Shown here piece after piece: positions 50,735 through 60,315 of a stretch of 64,000 bases of DNA (position 1 is its first letter; the number at the start of each line of letters is the position of its first letter). The notes beneath the pieces were generated by a model, which saw only the letters and a list, made by a program, of their open reading frames with translations, was not told the origin of the DNA and searched no databases. This DNA comes from Ructibacterium sp965146665 (GTDB lineage Bacteria > Bacillota > Clostridia > Monoglobales > Monoglobaceae): assembly GCA_965146665.1 (NCBI GenBank), contig CBCTHE010000013.1, positions 1-64,000 of the forward strand, given 5' to 3'. Position numbers and translations under genes: made by a program.

Positions 50735-51425
50735 ATTCCTTGCCTCCCTGAGGGCGCTGACCGCCTTGCCCATGTTCGGCATCACGCTGACCATAGCGGC
50801 CTATGCCTTTGGCGTCTGGCTCAGCCGCAGGGCGAGAACCCCGCTGGTCAATCCGCTTCTGGTTGCTGTGGTGCTCGTTGTCTGTGTTTTGCTGGCGTTT
50901 CGCATTCCCTATGAGACTTACCGGCCGGGCGGCCGGATGATTGAGCTGTTTTTGGCGCCGGCGACAGCGGTGCTGGCTGTAAAAATCTATGAGCAGTTCA
51001 AACTCCTCAGGGAGAACTGGCTGCCGATTCTGGCAGGCGCGGCCGTGGGCTCCGCAGTTTCCATCCTCTGTGTGACCCTGATGTGCCGCATGTTTTTTCT
51101 GGACGAGGTTCTGCTGGCATCCCTGCTGCCGAAGTCGGTGACAACGGCCATTGCCGTGCCCCTGTCAGAGCAGAACGGCGGCATTGCCTCCATCACGGTG
51201 GCGGCGCTGATCTTTACCGGTATTCTGGGCGCCGTCTTTGCGCCGGCCCTGATTCGGTTGTTTAGGATCAAGGATCCGGTGGAGGCCGGAATCGCCATAG
51301 GAACCAGCAGTCACGCCCTCGGAACCACAAAGGCGATTGAGATCGGCGACGTGGAGGGAGCCATGAGCGGGGTTGCCATCGGCGTTGCGGGACTGATTAC
51401 GGTGATATATATTATGTTTTTATAA
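50727..51425 (+). CDS. lrgB: LrgB family protein
   Basis: 232 aa, about seven membrane segments; contains LLPKSVTTAIAVPLSEQNGG and GTSSHALGTTKAIEIGDVEGAMSGVAIGVAG, the LrgB signature near the C-terminus. Membrane partner of the LrgA-like protein upstream. Confidence 0.92.
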   Translation: MNEFLASLRALTALPMFGITLTIAAYAFGVWLSRRARTPLVNPLLVAVVLVVCVLLAFRIPYETYRPGGRMIELFLAPATAVLAVKIYEQFKLLRENWLPILAGAAVGSAVSILCVTLMCRMFFLDEVLLASLLPKSVTTAIAVPLSEQNGGIASITVAALIFTGILGAVFAPALIRLFRIKDPVEAGIAIGTSSHALGTTKAIEIGDVEGAMSGVAIGVAGLITVIYIMFL

Positions 51426-51429
51426 CTTG

Positions 51430-51533
51430 AGCACAGATGTCCCCCGTCTCTTAAGCGGCGGGTTCCATTTCAGAATTTCAGAGGGAGCTATAATCACCCT
51501 CTGAACCCCTGAGGCGCTAACGCGCCCTGTGCT
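51430..51533 (+). other. Compact multi-stem structure downstream of lrgB
   Basis: Closing stem AGCACAG (51430-51436)/CTGTGCT (51527-51533) encloses CCCG/CGGG, a 9-bp stem TTCAGAGGG (51477-51485)/CCCTCTGAA (51497-51505) and GGCGC-TAAC-GCGCC (51513-51526). It begins 5 bases after the lrgB stop codon. It might be a structured 3' UTR or an IS200/IS605-type end. Confidence 0.45.
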
Positions 51534-51643
51534 GGTTGCAATCTGTCGCAAGCTCTGCTTGAAGCAAGATTAGCCGCAGCGTTGCTCCGATTGAAAACCT
51601 ATATTATATTTAGACCGGCTGGCGGCAGCCAGGGGCAAAAACC

Positions 51644-51688
51644 AAAAACGGGAGAAAAAGTTGCACAAATTTTTCCCCGTTTTTTTCT
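51644..51688 (+). terminator. Terminator downstream of lrgAB
   Basis: AAAAACGGG ... CCCGTTTTT imperfect stem followed by a T-rich run. Between this and 51893 nothing else is seen. Confidence 0.6.
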
Positions 51689-51892
51689 TTTTTCAGCCGG
51701 GAGCCCAAGCACCGGGAAATGAAATGTTACAATTCTGTAACACAAGATTTTGGGGAGAAGGCTTTTTTGCCGTACCTTATAGGGCGGTAAACCCGGCATC
51801 GAATGGGAAATAATTACATTTCGGAACATTGGTGAAAACTTACAAAATGTGCGGTCTGCAAGGCCTCTCCTTTGAAAAATCGGTCATGTTAC

Positions 51893-51921
51893 TTGATTTT
51901 TTAGGCCAGCCGTGGTATAAT
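51893..51921 (+). promoter_or_regulatory. Promoter of the SLH amidase gene
   Basis: TTGATT (51893-51898), 17-base spacer, TATAAT (51916-51921). Confidence 0.7.
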
Positions 51922-52015
51922 AGGGACAACTGTTGCGTTGGAAGTGACACTGGTTCACGGCGGTCTTTGGGTTGCCGCCGGGACCGGAGAAGACAAAATT
52001 TTGAGGTGATTATAC

Positions 52016-53428
52016 ATGCAGAAACGCAAAAGGTCAGTTGCGGCAGTCTTGGTTTTGGCCCTGCTGATGCTTGCAATTCCAGCACAGGTATTTGGACTTG
52101 AATTTTCAGACGTACCGATCACTGCGTCCTATTACAAAGCGGTTGACAAACTGAGCAATGTCGGTGTGATTCAGGGGCGGGGCGACGGCGCTTTCGCGCC
52201 TGGGGACAACACCACAAGGGCGGAGTTCTGCGCCTTTCTTGCCCGGGCAAACGGCTATAACCCCAATTACTATGAGCCCAAAGAGCTGCCTTTCCCGGAT
52301 GTGGATCCGGACAGCTGGGCGGTGCCGTATATCTCCTTCTGCTATGAGAACGGCTACATAAACGGTATGCTGGACGGAACCTTCTGTCCCAACGATTATG
52401 TCACAGATGAGCAGGCCGTCAAGATGGTTGTCTGTTCCTCCGGCGTGGGGGACGAATCCCTTACCAGCGTCGGTCCGAAGTGGTATTCCGGATATTTGAA
52501 TGTTGCACAGAAGTATGATTTGCTGAACGGGACCAAGGTCCGCGTGAACAATTCGGCGAACCGCGCGTTCGTGGCGCAGGTGGTCTACAATGCCATGCTT
52601 GTGACCGGAGAGGCGGAGGACAAGGTCCAGGACGCGGTGATTGTAGGCAATGCCACCGCAAAGCCTGTGGTGACAGAGAGCCCGGCAGAGCCGGAGGAAA
52701 CCCCGGCACCCACGCCCATTCCTACGCCGGAGCCCACACCGGTTCCTACCCCAGAGCCAACCCCAGAGCCCACGCCGGTTCCCACACCGGAACCCACGCC
52801 TGTGCCCACACCGGCGCCAACCCCCGAACCCACCCCTGTTCCCGCGCCGAACGTGCCCGGACAGCTGACTGTGGTTTTGGACCCGGGGCATAACTACAGC
52901 GTGACCGATACCGGCGCCAACGGCAATGGCCTGCGAGAGCAGGATGTGACGTTTTATATTGCCAGCAAGGTGAAGCCTTTGCTGGAACAGAACGGATTCA
53001 ACGTCATTATGACCCGAAACAGCCTGACGGACAATGTATCCACGGAATCTGTCAGCGCGAGCCTCAAACGCCGGGCGGAGATCGCCAACAGCGCCGGCGC
53101 TGACCTGTTCCTCTCCATCCACTGCAATGCCGGCGGCGGCTCGGGAACAGAAACCTACTACTACAACGGCTCAGAAGAGGGCAAACAGCTGGCCTCCGTG
53201 ATTCAAAAGAACGTCGTATCCAAGGTTGGACTGTCCGACCGCGGCGTGAAGTCCGCTGGGTTTGCGGTGCTCCGCTATACCTCTATGGTTGCCGCGTTGC
53301 TGGAGACCGCGTTTATCGATACGGCGGCCGACGCGGTCAAGCTCGGGGATGAGAACAGCCAGTGGGCCTATGCGGAAGGTATTGCCAGAGGTGTTTGCGA
53401 ATACTTTGGCGTGAGCTATCAGAACTAG
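52016..53428 (+). CDS. SLH-anchored N-acetylmuramoyl-L-alanine amidase
   Basis: 470 aa. Signal peptide (1-27); SLH domains (about 28-210: FSDVPITASYYKAVDKL, DNTTRAEFCAFLARANG, GYINGMLDGTFCPNDYVTDEQAVKMV); a Pro/Thr/Glu linker of PTPEPTPVP units (about 225-280); then an Amidase_3 domain with zinc ligands His292 (DPGHN), Glu in LREQD and His in SIHCNA, and catalytic Glu in LLETAFID. It cuts the amide between MurNAc and the stem peptide at the cell surface, for wall turnover or daughter-cell separation. Confidence 0.92.
   Translation: MQKRKRSVAAVLVLALLMLAIPAQVFGLEFSDVPITASYYKAVDKLSNVGVIQGRGDGAFAPGDNTTRAEFCAFLARANGYNPNYYEPKELPFPDVDPDSWAVPYISFCYENGYINGMLDGTFCPNDYVTDEQAVKMVVCSSGVGDESLTSVGPKWYSGYLNVAQKYDLLNGTKVRVNNSANRAFVAQVVYNAMLVTGEAEDKVQDAVIVGNATAKPVVTESPAEPEETPAPTPIPTPEPTPVPTPEPTPEPTPVPTPEPTPVPTPAPTPEPTPVPAPNVPGQLTVVLDPGHNYSVTDTGANGNGLREQDVTFYIASKVKPLLEQNGFNVIMTRNSLTDNVSTESVSASLKRRAEIANSAGADLFLSIHCNAGGGSGTETYYYNGSEEGKQLASVIQKNVVSKVGLSDRGVKSAGFAVLRYTSMVAALLETAFIDTAADAVKLGDENSQWAYAEGIARGVCEYFGVSYQN
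52692..52850 (+). repeat. Tandem PTPEP/PTPVP-coding repeat
   Basis: Imperfect short tandem units coding for Pro-Thr-Pro-Glu/Val/Ala; forms the wall-spanning linker of the amidase. Confidence 0.8.
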
Positions 53429-53435
53429 AACAAGA

Positions 53436-53457
53436 TTCCCGCACGGCTGTGCGGGAA
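53436..53457 (+). terminator. Hairpin after the amidase gene
   Basis: TTCCCGCAC-GGCT-GTGCGGGAA, 8 bases past the stop; lacks a T tract. Confidence 0.5.
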
Positions 53458-53534
53458 ATGGGAGGGGACGCCTTAGGCTTCCGGATGGACCGGAGGGCTG
53501 GGGCGTCCCTGTGCGTTTTTGAGGAGGAGGAAGT

Positions 53535-54761
53535 ATGAAAAAACCGGAACTGCTGGCCCCGGCCGGCAGCTTGGAAAAGCTGAAAAAGGCGTTTGTCTAT
53601 GGGGCTGACGCGGTCTATATCGGCGGCGAGGAATTTTCTCTGCGGGCCGCGGCAGACAATTTTACGGTAGAGGAAATCCGGGAGGGAGCCGCGTTTGCCC
53701 ATGCCCGCGGCGGCAGGGTCTATCTGACCGCCAATGTCATTCCCCACAACCGGGATATCGACGACTATGCGGATTATCTGCGGCTGGTGAAGGACACGGG
53801 GATCGACGCGGTCATTCTCTCTGATCTGGGGATGTTTGCCGTGACCCGGGAGATCGCGCCGGAGCTGGAGATACATATCAGTACACAGGCCAACAATGTG
53901 AACTACAAAAGCGCGCGGATGTGGCGGGAACTGGGCGCCAGGCGGGTTATACTGGCCCGGGAGATGTCTCTGGCGGAGATCGGCGAGATTCGGGAGCGGG
54001 TTCAGCCGGAGCTGGAGCTTGAGGCGTTTGTGCACGGCGCCATGTGCATCTCCTATTCGGGGCGCTGTCTGCTGAGCAACTACATGGCAGGCCGGGACGG
54101 CAACAGCGGCAGCTGTGCGCATCCCTGCCGATGGAAATACTATCTTATGGAGGAACAGCGGCCGGGCGAATATATGCCGGTCTATGAAAATGAGCGGGGA
54201 ACCTTCATTTATAACTCAAAGGACCTGTGCATGATTGAACATGTGGATGAACTGGTCCGCGCCGGACTGACCAGTTTTAAGATCGAGGGCCGGGTGAAAT
54301 CCGAATACTATGTGGCAACGGTGGTCAAGGCATACCGCCAGGCCATTGATGCCTGCTGTGCGGACCCGGAGCACTATGTCTTTGACCCGGAATGGCTGTC
54401 AGAGCTGAGAAAGGTCAGCCACAGGGACTATACCACCGGCTTTTACTTTGGGCGGCCGGGCGGCACGGAGCAGCACTATGCCAGCAGCTCCTACATCCGC
54501 GAGTATGACATGGTGGGAATTGTCACCGGCTATGATCCACAGACCGGGATGGCAAAGGTAGTCCAGAAAAACAGGTTCTTTAAGGGCAGCCAGGTCGAAT
54601 TCCTGCGGCCGGTGGGACGGTTCTTTACCCAGACCATCCGCTGTATCCAGGATGCGGCGGGAAATGAACTGGAGGTGGCCAACCGGCCCCAGAGTGTGGT
54701 CTATGTCAGGACCGACCAGCCGGTGGAGCCGGATACCTTTCTCAGACAGGAAAGAAAATGA
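53535..54761 (+). CDS. Peptidase U32 family protein (TrhP/RlhA-like)
   Basis: 408 aa, GAGGAGGAAGT before ATG. Begins ELLAPAGSLEKLKKAFVYGADAVYIGG, with the U32 signature EAFVHGAMCISYSGRCLLSNYMAGRDGNSGSCAHPCRWKY (four cysteines that bind Fe-S in relatives) and a C-terminal beta-barrel. E. coli and Bacillus relatives hydroxylate tRNA U34 or 23S rRNA via prephenate, rather than act as proteases; that role is likely but not proven here. Confidence 0.88.
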   Translation: MKKPELLAPAGSLEKLKKAFVYGADAVYIGGEEFSLRAAADNFTVEEIREGAAFAHARGGRVYLTANVIPHNRDIDDYADYLRLVKDTGIDAVILSDLGMFAVTREIAPELEIHISTQANNVNYKSARMWRELGARRVILAREMSLAEIGEIRERVQPELELEAFVHGAMCISYSGRCLLSNYMAGRDGNSGSCAHPCRWKYYLMEEQRPGEYMPVYENERGTFIYNSKDLCMIEHVDELVRAGLTSFKIEGRVKSEYYVATVVKAYRQAIDACCADPEHYVFDPEWLSELRKVSHRDYTTGFYFGRPGGTEQHYASSSYIREYDMVGIVTGYDPQTGMAKVVQKNRFFKGSQVEFLRPVGRFFTQTIRCIQDAAGNELEVANRPQSVVYVRTDQPVEPDTFLRQERK

Positions 54762-54793
54762 GGAAATCCCAATTAGTGTTATGGTATTTTAAC

Positions 54794-54822
54794 TTGACTT
54801 TTGGACAAGTTGGTGATAAAAT
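54794..54822 (+). promoter_or_regulatory. Promoter of the 960-aa S-layer protein
   Basis: TTGACT (54794-54799), 17-base spacer, TAAAAT (54817-54822), with a leader of about 70 bases and a strong GGGAGG site. Confidence 0.75.
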
Positions 54823-54899
54823 ATGAAATGCGGGAGTATCTATACTCCGCATGGTTGACGTAAAATAATAAAAACATATTTTCTCGGGAGGAAACTACT

Positions 54900-57782
54900 A
54901 TGAGAAACACAAAACGGTTCCTATCCTTGGTATTGGCTGTGGCAATGCTTGCAGCCTGCATGTTTACCACTGTCATTGCCGCGGATACAACCACAACGAC
55001 AGGCGCTTCATCTTCTTTCTCTGATGTGGCCGATGACGTCTCTTACCTCACTGCAGTAAAGACACTGAATCTGATGAACATCATCAAAGGTTATGAGGAC
55101 GGCACTTTCCGTCCGACACAGAACGTAACCAGAGCGGAATTCACCGCAATGCTTATGAGAACGCTGAACTATGGCGATCTGGGTTCTGCCAGCGCGTCAG
55201 AGCTTCCCTTCTCTGACATTGATGACAATAACTCTGACATCAACTGGGCGATTCCCAATATCAACACCGCCTATGGCATGGGGATCATCAACGGCTATGA
55301 GGACGGCACCTTCCGTCCCAATGACAATGTGGCCTATGAAGAAGCGATCAAGATGATCGTCTGCACCCTGGGCTATACGGATATTGATATCAGCGGAACC
55401 CCGTGGTATGCACAGTATATTGCGCAGGCGAACAAGCTGGGCATTATCCGGTACGCCAGCTCTCTGGGCCAGGCGGAAACCCCGGCCAGCCGTGCCTGCA
55501 TTGCGCAGATGCTGTATGATTCTCTGGAAGTCAAGATCATTGAGCAGGATACCCTGACCGACAAGACCATTCTGACCAGCTATCTGGGTTATATCAAGAA
55601 TGTGGGTACTATCGCATCTGACGGTGTCACCAGCATGACCGATCCGGACGTGAACCTGAGAGACGATGAGATCCAGATTTACGCCAAGGAACCTGACAGC
55701 AGCAACTATGAGACCTATACCTATAAGACCACAGACAGCAGTCTGAAGAATTATCTGGGTTATCAGATTGAATACTATTACAAAAACGACGGCAGCAACA
55801 TCCGGACCCTGGTTCTGTATGTGCTGAAGCAGAACAAGGATCTGGTGCTCACCTCCAGCATGATTGACGAGGATACCACCACCAGCAGTCAGATCAGGTA
55901 TTATAAGACAGATTCTGACAAGAACACCACCCAGGTGTCTTTGGCGGCCAACAATGTGGTCATTTACAACGGCAAGCTGTATGGCCGGGATGAGGCAAGC
56001 AGCCGCTTCTCAACCGATTTGATTCCGGAAGTGGGCAGTATGACCCTGCTGGATTCTGACGGTGACGGGAAATATGATCTGGTCAACATCAAGGATTACG
56101 AAGTATACTATGTGAGCAGCAAGGTTCCCTCCGAGTATTCCATTGTTGACAACAAGACCAGAACCGGCGAGGATCAGCGGCTGATATTAAATGTAGATGA
56201 CAGCGGCATTGAGACCAAGATTGTCAGCACAAAGGGCGCGACGGTTGCCTACAGCTCCATCAACACCGGCAACATTATCTGTCTGGCAAAGAGCAACCCC
56301 GCAAACGGCGGCAACCTGATTCAGACAGCTGTTGTTGTGACTGAGACCGTTAAGGGAACTATTAACCGGACCGAATACGGCGAATCCATGACCATCAACA
56401 ACACCAAGTACAAGTACTCCAAGGCGGCGCCCTGGATGAACGGCAGCGGAGTTGCGGACCAGCCTGAACCGGTCGTGCAGGACAGCGGAACCTATTGCCT
56501 GGATATCAATGGCGACGTGGTTGCCTATGAGAAGGAAAAAGTCAATGAAAACGTTTCTTATGGTTATATCATGGGAATGGCAGAAGCCTCAGACTCCTTT
56601 GATGACACTGTAACACTTCGGATTCTGAATCAGAGCGGGAATGAAATTTATGCGGATCTGTCCAAAAACACCCGTGTAGATGGAAAGACCATGGGATCCA
56701 TCAGTGATATTATCAAGACACTGGAAGACAGCGCATATGTACTGAACCAGGATGCGGATGCGGCGCATGTAACCGTGCAGCAGGTAATTAAGTACAGCAC
56801 CAAGAATTCCAGCACAGGCACAGTTTTGGATAAGATTGTAACCATGAAGGAAACTGACAAAACGGAGGACTCTACTGTTGATTCGCTCTACTACTATAAC
56901 AAGGTAGACGGTGCGATGGATATGACCTATAACAGTGGTTCCAAACAGCTGAAATCCGGCAGCACCAGTGTGAATGTCGGCTCCGCAGTTATCTTTGTGG
57001 TACCGAGTGACCGGACCAGTTATGACGACTATGCCAAGCAGTCTTTGGCAGTTGCCTTTAAGAATAACCGGACCTATAATGTAGAATTTTATGATGTTTC
57101 CGGCACCAACTCTGCGAAGGTCGTGGTCAGCTTTGGCGCAAACGCCTCCAGCACAGTGGATTCTTCCTCTCCGGTGAATGTGGCAACAGAGGTAACCAGT
57201 GAAACAAATTCCACTACCAGCAGCAAGATGCAGTATGTGAAGGGATTTGCTTCTTCCTTCTCCACACCAAAGGGAACGCTGGACAGCTGGGTATCCAATG
57301 AATCCGATATGGATGTCCAGACTGGTGATATCTTCCGTATGGGCACCGATAAGGACGGCTATGCGAAGATTATGGAGGAATCTTTGATCTACCGCGTCGG
57401 CGACAATAATAAATATGGAACATTTATTGAACCTGCAAGTGATGATATTGACGATGCGGAATATGTCGTGATCCTGGGAACTGTTATGGCAAAGGATGAG
57501 ACCAGCTTTACACTCCGCGGTGAATATATCACGGCAAAGGATAATGTCAATCCTGATGAGGACATTGAGATCTTCAATTTCTCCGACTTCAGCGGAGCCC
57601 GGATTCTGAAGTATAATGACTCCGGTAAAGAATTGGAAATCAATGATGTATCCAGTGAGTATGAAGGGATTCTGAAGGGACTGAGCACCTATAAAGGCGG
57701 CGCAGAGAATCCCAGCAAAGTCCTGTTGTACAAATCTCAGGGCAGAATCAGAATGCTCTGTGTTCTGGGCGAAAACGAGTAA
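54900..57782 (+). CDS. SLH-domain S-layer protein
   Basis: 960 aa. Signal peptide (1-28, AAD end); three SLH domains (about 37-220: FSDVADDVSYLTAVKTLNLMNIIKGYEDGTFRPTQNVTRAEFTAMLMRTL and two more). Residues 220-960 are Ser/Thr/Asn/Asp-rich beta sequence with no cysteine-based or enzyme motif. Codon choice is strongly biased to abundant codons, and the gene has its own promoter, good ribosome binding site and strong terminator, as for a major S-layer subunit. That abundance is inference. Confidence 0.88.
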   Translation: MRNTKRFLSLVLAVAMLAACMFTTVIAADTTTTTGASSSFSDVADDVSYLTAVKTLNLMNIIKGYEDGTFRPTQNVTRAEFTAMLMRTLNYGDLGSASASELPFSDIDDNNSDINWAIPNINTAYGMGIINGYEDGTFRPNDNVAYEEAIKMIVCTLGYTDIDISGTPWYAQYIAQANKLGIIRYASSLGQAETPASRACIAQMLYDSLEVKIIEQDTLTDKTILTSYLGYIKNVGTIASDGVTSMTDPDVNLRDDEIQIYAKEPDSSNYETYTYKTTDSSLKNYLGYQIEYYYKNDGSNIRTLVLYVLKQNKDLVLTSSMIDEDTTTSSQIRYYKTDSDKNTTQVSLAANNVVIYNGKLYGRDEASSRFSTDLIPEVGSMTLLDSDGDGKYDLVNIKDYEVYYVSSKVPSEYSIVDNKTRTGEDQRLILNVDDSGIETKIVSTKGATVAYSSINTGNIICLAKSNPANGGNLIQTAVVVTETVKGTINRTEYGESMTINNTKYKYSKAAPWMNGSGVADQPEPVVQDSGTYCLDINGDVVAYEKEKVNENVSYGYIMGMAEASDSFDDTVTLRILNQSGNEIYADLSKNTRVDGKTMGSISDIIKTLEDSAYVLNQDADAAHVTVQQVIKYSTKNSSTGTVLDKIVTMKETDKTEDSTVDSLYYYNKVDGAMDMTYNSGSKQLKSGSTSVNVGSAVIFVVPSDRTSYDDYAKQSLAVAFKNNRTYNVEFYDVSGTNSAKVVVSFGANASSTVDSSSPVNVATEVTSETNSTTSSKMQYVKGFASSFSTPKGTLDSWVSNESDMDVQTGDIFRMGTDKDGYAKIMEESLIYRVGDNNKYGTFIEPASDDIDDAEYVVILGTVMAKDETSFTLRGEYITAKDNVNPDEDIEIFNFSDFSGARILKYNDSGKELEINDVSSEYEGILKGLSTYKGGAENPSKVLLYKSQGRIRMLCVLGENE

Positions 57783-57802
57783 CAATACTTTAAAGTAATA
57801 GA

Positions 57803-57833
57803 GTCCCTCCGGGTCTGCCGGAGGGACTTTTTT
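57803..57833 (+). terminator. Terminator after the S-layer gene
   Basis: GTCCCTCCGG/CCGGAGGGAC stem followed by six T. Confidence 0.92.
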
Positions 57834-57895
57834 GTCTGCCGCGAGGGATGTGCAAATTGTCTAAAAAGCAAAACGTCGAGCCGCAGAAGTTTTAC

Positions 57896-57946
57896 TTGAC
57901 ACTAGATGGAAATCTGCGTATAATAGTTATACACTAAATTATTTAG
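57896..57946 (+). promoter_or_regulatory. Consensus promoter and MarR operator
   Basis: TTGACA (57896-57901), exactly 17 bases, TATAAT (57919-57924). A perfect palindrome CTAAATTATTTAG (57934-57946) covers the expected transcript start, a natural site for autorepression by the MarR product. Confidence 0.75.
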
Positions 57947-57972
57947 CGCAAAACAATTAAGGAGGTGAAGAG

Positions 57973-58476
57973 TTGCCTGTTTCCTATTACCATATCAATC
58001 AAAGCCTTAAGAAGATTCAGCTTTTGCGCCATCGATTTCTGCAGCAGCGGATGGGGCGCCTTGGGCTCCATCCCAGCCAGCTGCCCATATTGGAGTATAT
58101 CAACAGAAATGCGGGCTGCACGCAGGTGGAAATATCAGAAGACCTGGCTCTGACGCCTGCCGCGATCGCGCTTGCCACCAAGCGGATGCAAAATGAAAAA
58201 CTGCTGGAGAAAAAAGTGGATGAACACAATTTAAGGCGTAATATTCTGACCCTGACAGACCGGGGGAAGACTCTTTACGAAGAGACCAGGGGGATTTTTG
58301 ATCAATTCGACCAGACCATGTACCAGGGAATGGAGCAGAGAGACTTGGAGCGGTTTCAGAGTTATCTTGACCGAATCACGATGAATATCACCGGTGAGGA
58401 AACCAATGAAATCAATCCGAGGGTTATAACCTCTCTGATGCGTCAGCTGCGGGAGCCCGGCCCGGAGAGGGAATGA
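57973..58476 (+). CDS. MarR family transcriptional regulator
   Basis: 167 aa, TTG start 6 bases after AAGGAGGTG. Winged HTH with GCTQVEISEDLALTPAAIALATKRMQNEKLLEKK and the wing DEHNLRRNILTLTDRGKTL. It heads an operon with two ABC exporter genes and probably represses it until a drug or lipid ligand binds. Confidence 0.9.
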   Translation: MPVSYYHINQSLKKIQLLRHRFLQQRMGRLGLHPSQLPILEYINRNAGCTQVEISEDLALTPAAIALATKRMQNEKLLEKKVDEHNLRRNILTLTDRGKTLYEETRGIFDQFDQTMYQGMEQRDLERFQSYLDRITMNITGEETNEINPRVITSLMRQLREPGPERE

Positions 58477-58590
58477 TAAGAGGGCTGGCGCATGGACGGC
58501 GTTATGATTTGCATCAGGCGGCTTTTCCAGCCCGGGCATTGACCGGGTATGCACAAATAACATTATGACAGACAAGGAGGACAGGACACT

Positions 58591-60315
58591 ATGCGAAAGT
58601 TATTATCCCTGCTGCGGGGAAAATATCTGTGGATGACAATTTTGACACCAATCCTGATTGTCGGCGAGGTCATTATGGAAGTCTCGATCCCAAGAATTAT
58701 GGCCAATATTGTGGATATTGGGATTGGAAATAAGGATATTGCCTACGTCGCGGCCGCGGGGGGCATGATGGTGGTTATGGCCATTTTATCCTTGTGTTTC
58801 GGCGGCTTTGCTGGCTGGACTTCGTCCATTGCGGGCATGGGCTTTGGCAAAGAGGTGCGCAAACGCATGTTTTACCGAATCCAGGACTTTTCCTTTTCCA
58901 ATGTGGACCGGTTCAGCCCCTCGTCCCTGATTACCCGAATGACAACTGATATCACCAACACGCAGAACGCGTTTATGATGGTAATCCGGATGATGGTACG
59001 GGCACCGATCATGTTTATCTCTGCGTCCATTATGGCCTTTTCGCTGAACCGGGAGCTCTCAACCATTTTTCTGATTGCAGTACCCATTTTGGCAGTGGTG
59101 CTGACGGTAATTATCAGCAAGGCCTACCCCAGATTTCAAAACATGCTCAAGCGTTTTGACTTTCTCAATGCCAAGATTCAGGAGAACCTGATCGGTATCC
59201 GGGTCGTCAAGGCGTTCGTCCGGGGCGATTATGAAAACGAGGGCTTTGAGGAAGCCGCGGCGGCGGTGCGTGATACCCAGATGCGGGCAGAGCGGCTGAT
59301 CGTCCTGAATATGCCCATCATGCAGATGGTGGTCTATGGCTGTATTTTGGCGGTCTTGTGGCTTGGCGGTAAAATGATTGTGGTTGGCAGTATGGGCACC
59401 GGCGATCTGGTCAGCTTTATCAGCTATGTCAATCAGATTTTGATGTCCCTGATGATGGTAGCCATGTCCTTTACCATGCTGGTTATCTCCAAGGCGTCTG
59501 TGACGAGAATTGTGGAGGTCTTAAATGACACGCCGGACATTCCGGATACGGCAGAGGATGATCCAAAGGTCAAAGATGGCTCCATTGAGTTTGACAAGGT
59601 GTGCTTCAGCTATAAGGGGGACCTGTCCAGCTGTGCGCTCCGCAGCATCGATCTTTCCATCCGCTCCGGCGAGACGGTGGGCATCATCGGCGGGACCGGA
59701 AGTTCCAAGTCCACGCTGGTTCACCTGATTCCCCGGCTGTATGACGTGACAGCGGGCAGCGTGAAGGTAGGCGGCCGGGATGTCAGGGACTATAAACAGA
59801 AGACCCTGCGCAATGAGGTTGCCATGGTACTGCAAAAGAATGTACTGTTCAGCGGTACCATTAAAGATAACCTCCGCTGGGGAGACAAAAATGCAACGGA
59901 TGAGGAGATTATTGAAGCCTGTAAGGCGGCCCAGGCGCATGACTTCATCATGTCCTTCCCTGAGGGATATGACACGGAGCTGGGACAGGGCGGCGTCAAT
60001 GTATCCGGCGGGCAGAAGCAGAGGCTCTGTATTGCCCGCGCGCTTCTGAAAAAACCAAAGATCGTCATTTTGGATGACAGCACCAGTGCGGTGGATACCA
60101 CCACAGACAGCAAAATCCGGGAGGCCTTCAGAAGGGAGCTGGCGGACACCACGACCATTATCATTGCTCAGCGCATTTCTTCAGTCAGCGATGCGGATAA
60201 GATCATTGTTCTGGACAACGGCCGTATCAATGCGGTGGGAACCCACGAAGAACTGCTCGCATCCAATGAGATCTACCGGGAAGTTTATGAATCTCAGCAA
60301 AAGGGGGTGGCATAA
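58591..60315 (+). CDS. ABC exporter half-transporter, degenerate-site subunit
   Basis: 574 aa. Six transmembrane helices (about 15-310) then an ATPase domain: Walker A GGTGSSKST, Q-loop MVLQKNVLFSG, signature NVSGGQKQRL, Walker B VILDDSTSAVD. The residue after Walker B Asp is Asp in place of the catalytic Glu, as in the non-canonical half of heterodimeric exporters (BmrC, TM287). It is adjacent to its partner (stop and next ATG touch). Likely multidrug or lipid export. Confidence 0.9.
   Translation: MRKLLSLLRGKYLWMTILTPILIVGEVIMEVSIPRIMANIVDIGIGNKDIAYVAAAGGMMVVMAILSLCFGGFAGWTSSIAGMGFGKEVRKRMFYRIQDFSFSNVDRFSPSSLITRMTTDITNTQNAFMMVIRMMVRAPIMFISASIMAFSLNRELSTIFLIAVPILAVVLTVIISKAYPRFQNMLKRFDFLNAKIQENLIGIRVVKAFVRGDYENEGFEEAAAAVRDTQMRAERLIVLNMPIMQMVVYGCILAVLWLGGKMIVVGSMGTGDLVSFISYVNQILMSLMMVAMSFTMLVISKASVTRIVEVLNDTPDIPDTAEDDPKVKDGSIEFDKVCFSYKGDLSSCALRSIDLSIRSGETVGIIGGTGSSKSTLVHLIPRLYDVTAGSVKVGGRDVRDYKQKTLRNEVAMVLQKNVLFSGTIKDNLRWGDKNATDEEIIEACKAAQAHDFIMSFPEGYDTELGQGGVNVSGGQKQRLCIARALLKKPKIVILDDSTSAVDTTTDSKIREAFRRELADTTTIIIAQRISSVSDADKIIVLDNGRINAVGTHEELLASNEIYREVYESQQKGVA

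Noticed and set aside
52585..52833. Gly-Val repeat open frame on the minus strand
   Set aside because: Mirror of the PTPEP-coding tandem repeat in the amidase linker.
52692..52850. CRISPR-like short repeat array
   Set aside because: Repeats are in frame, have no spacers and code for a Pro-rich linker. No CRISPR array was seen anywhere in the window.
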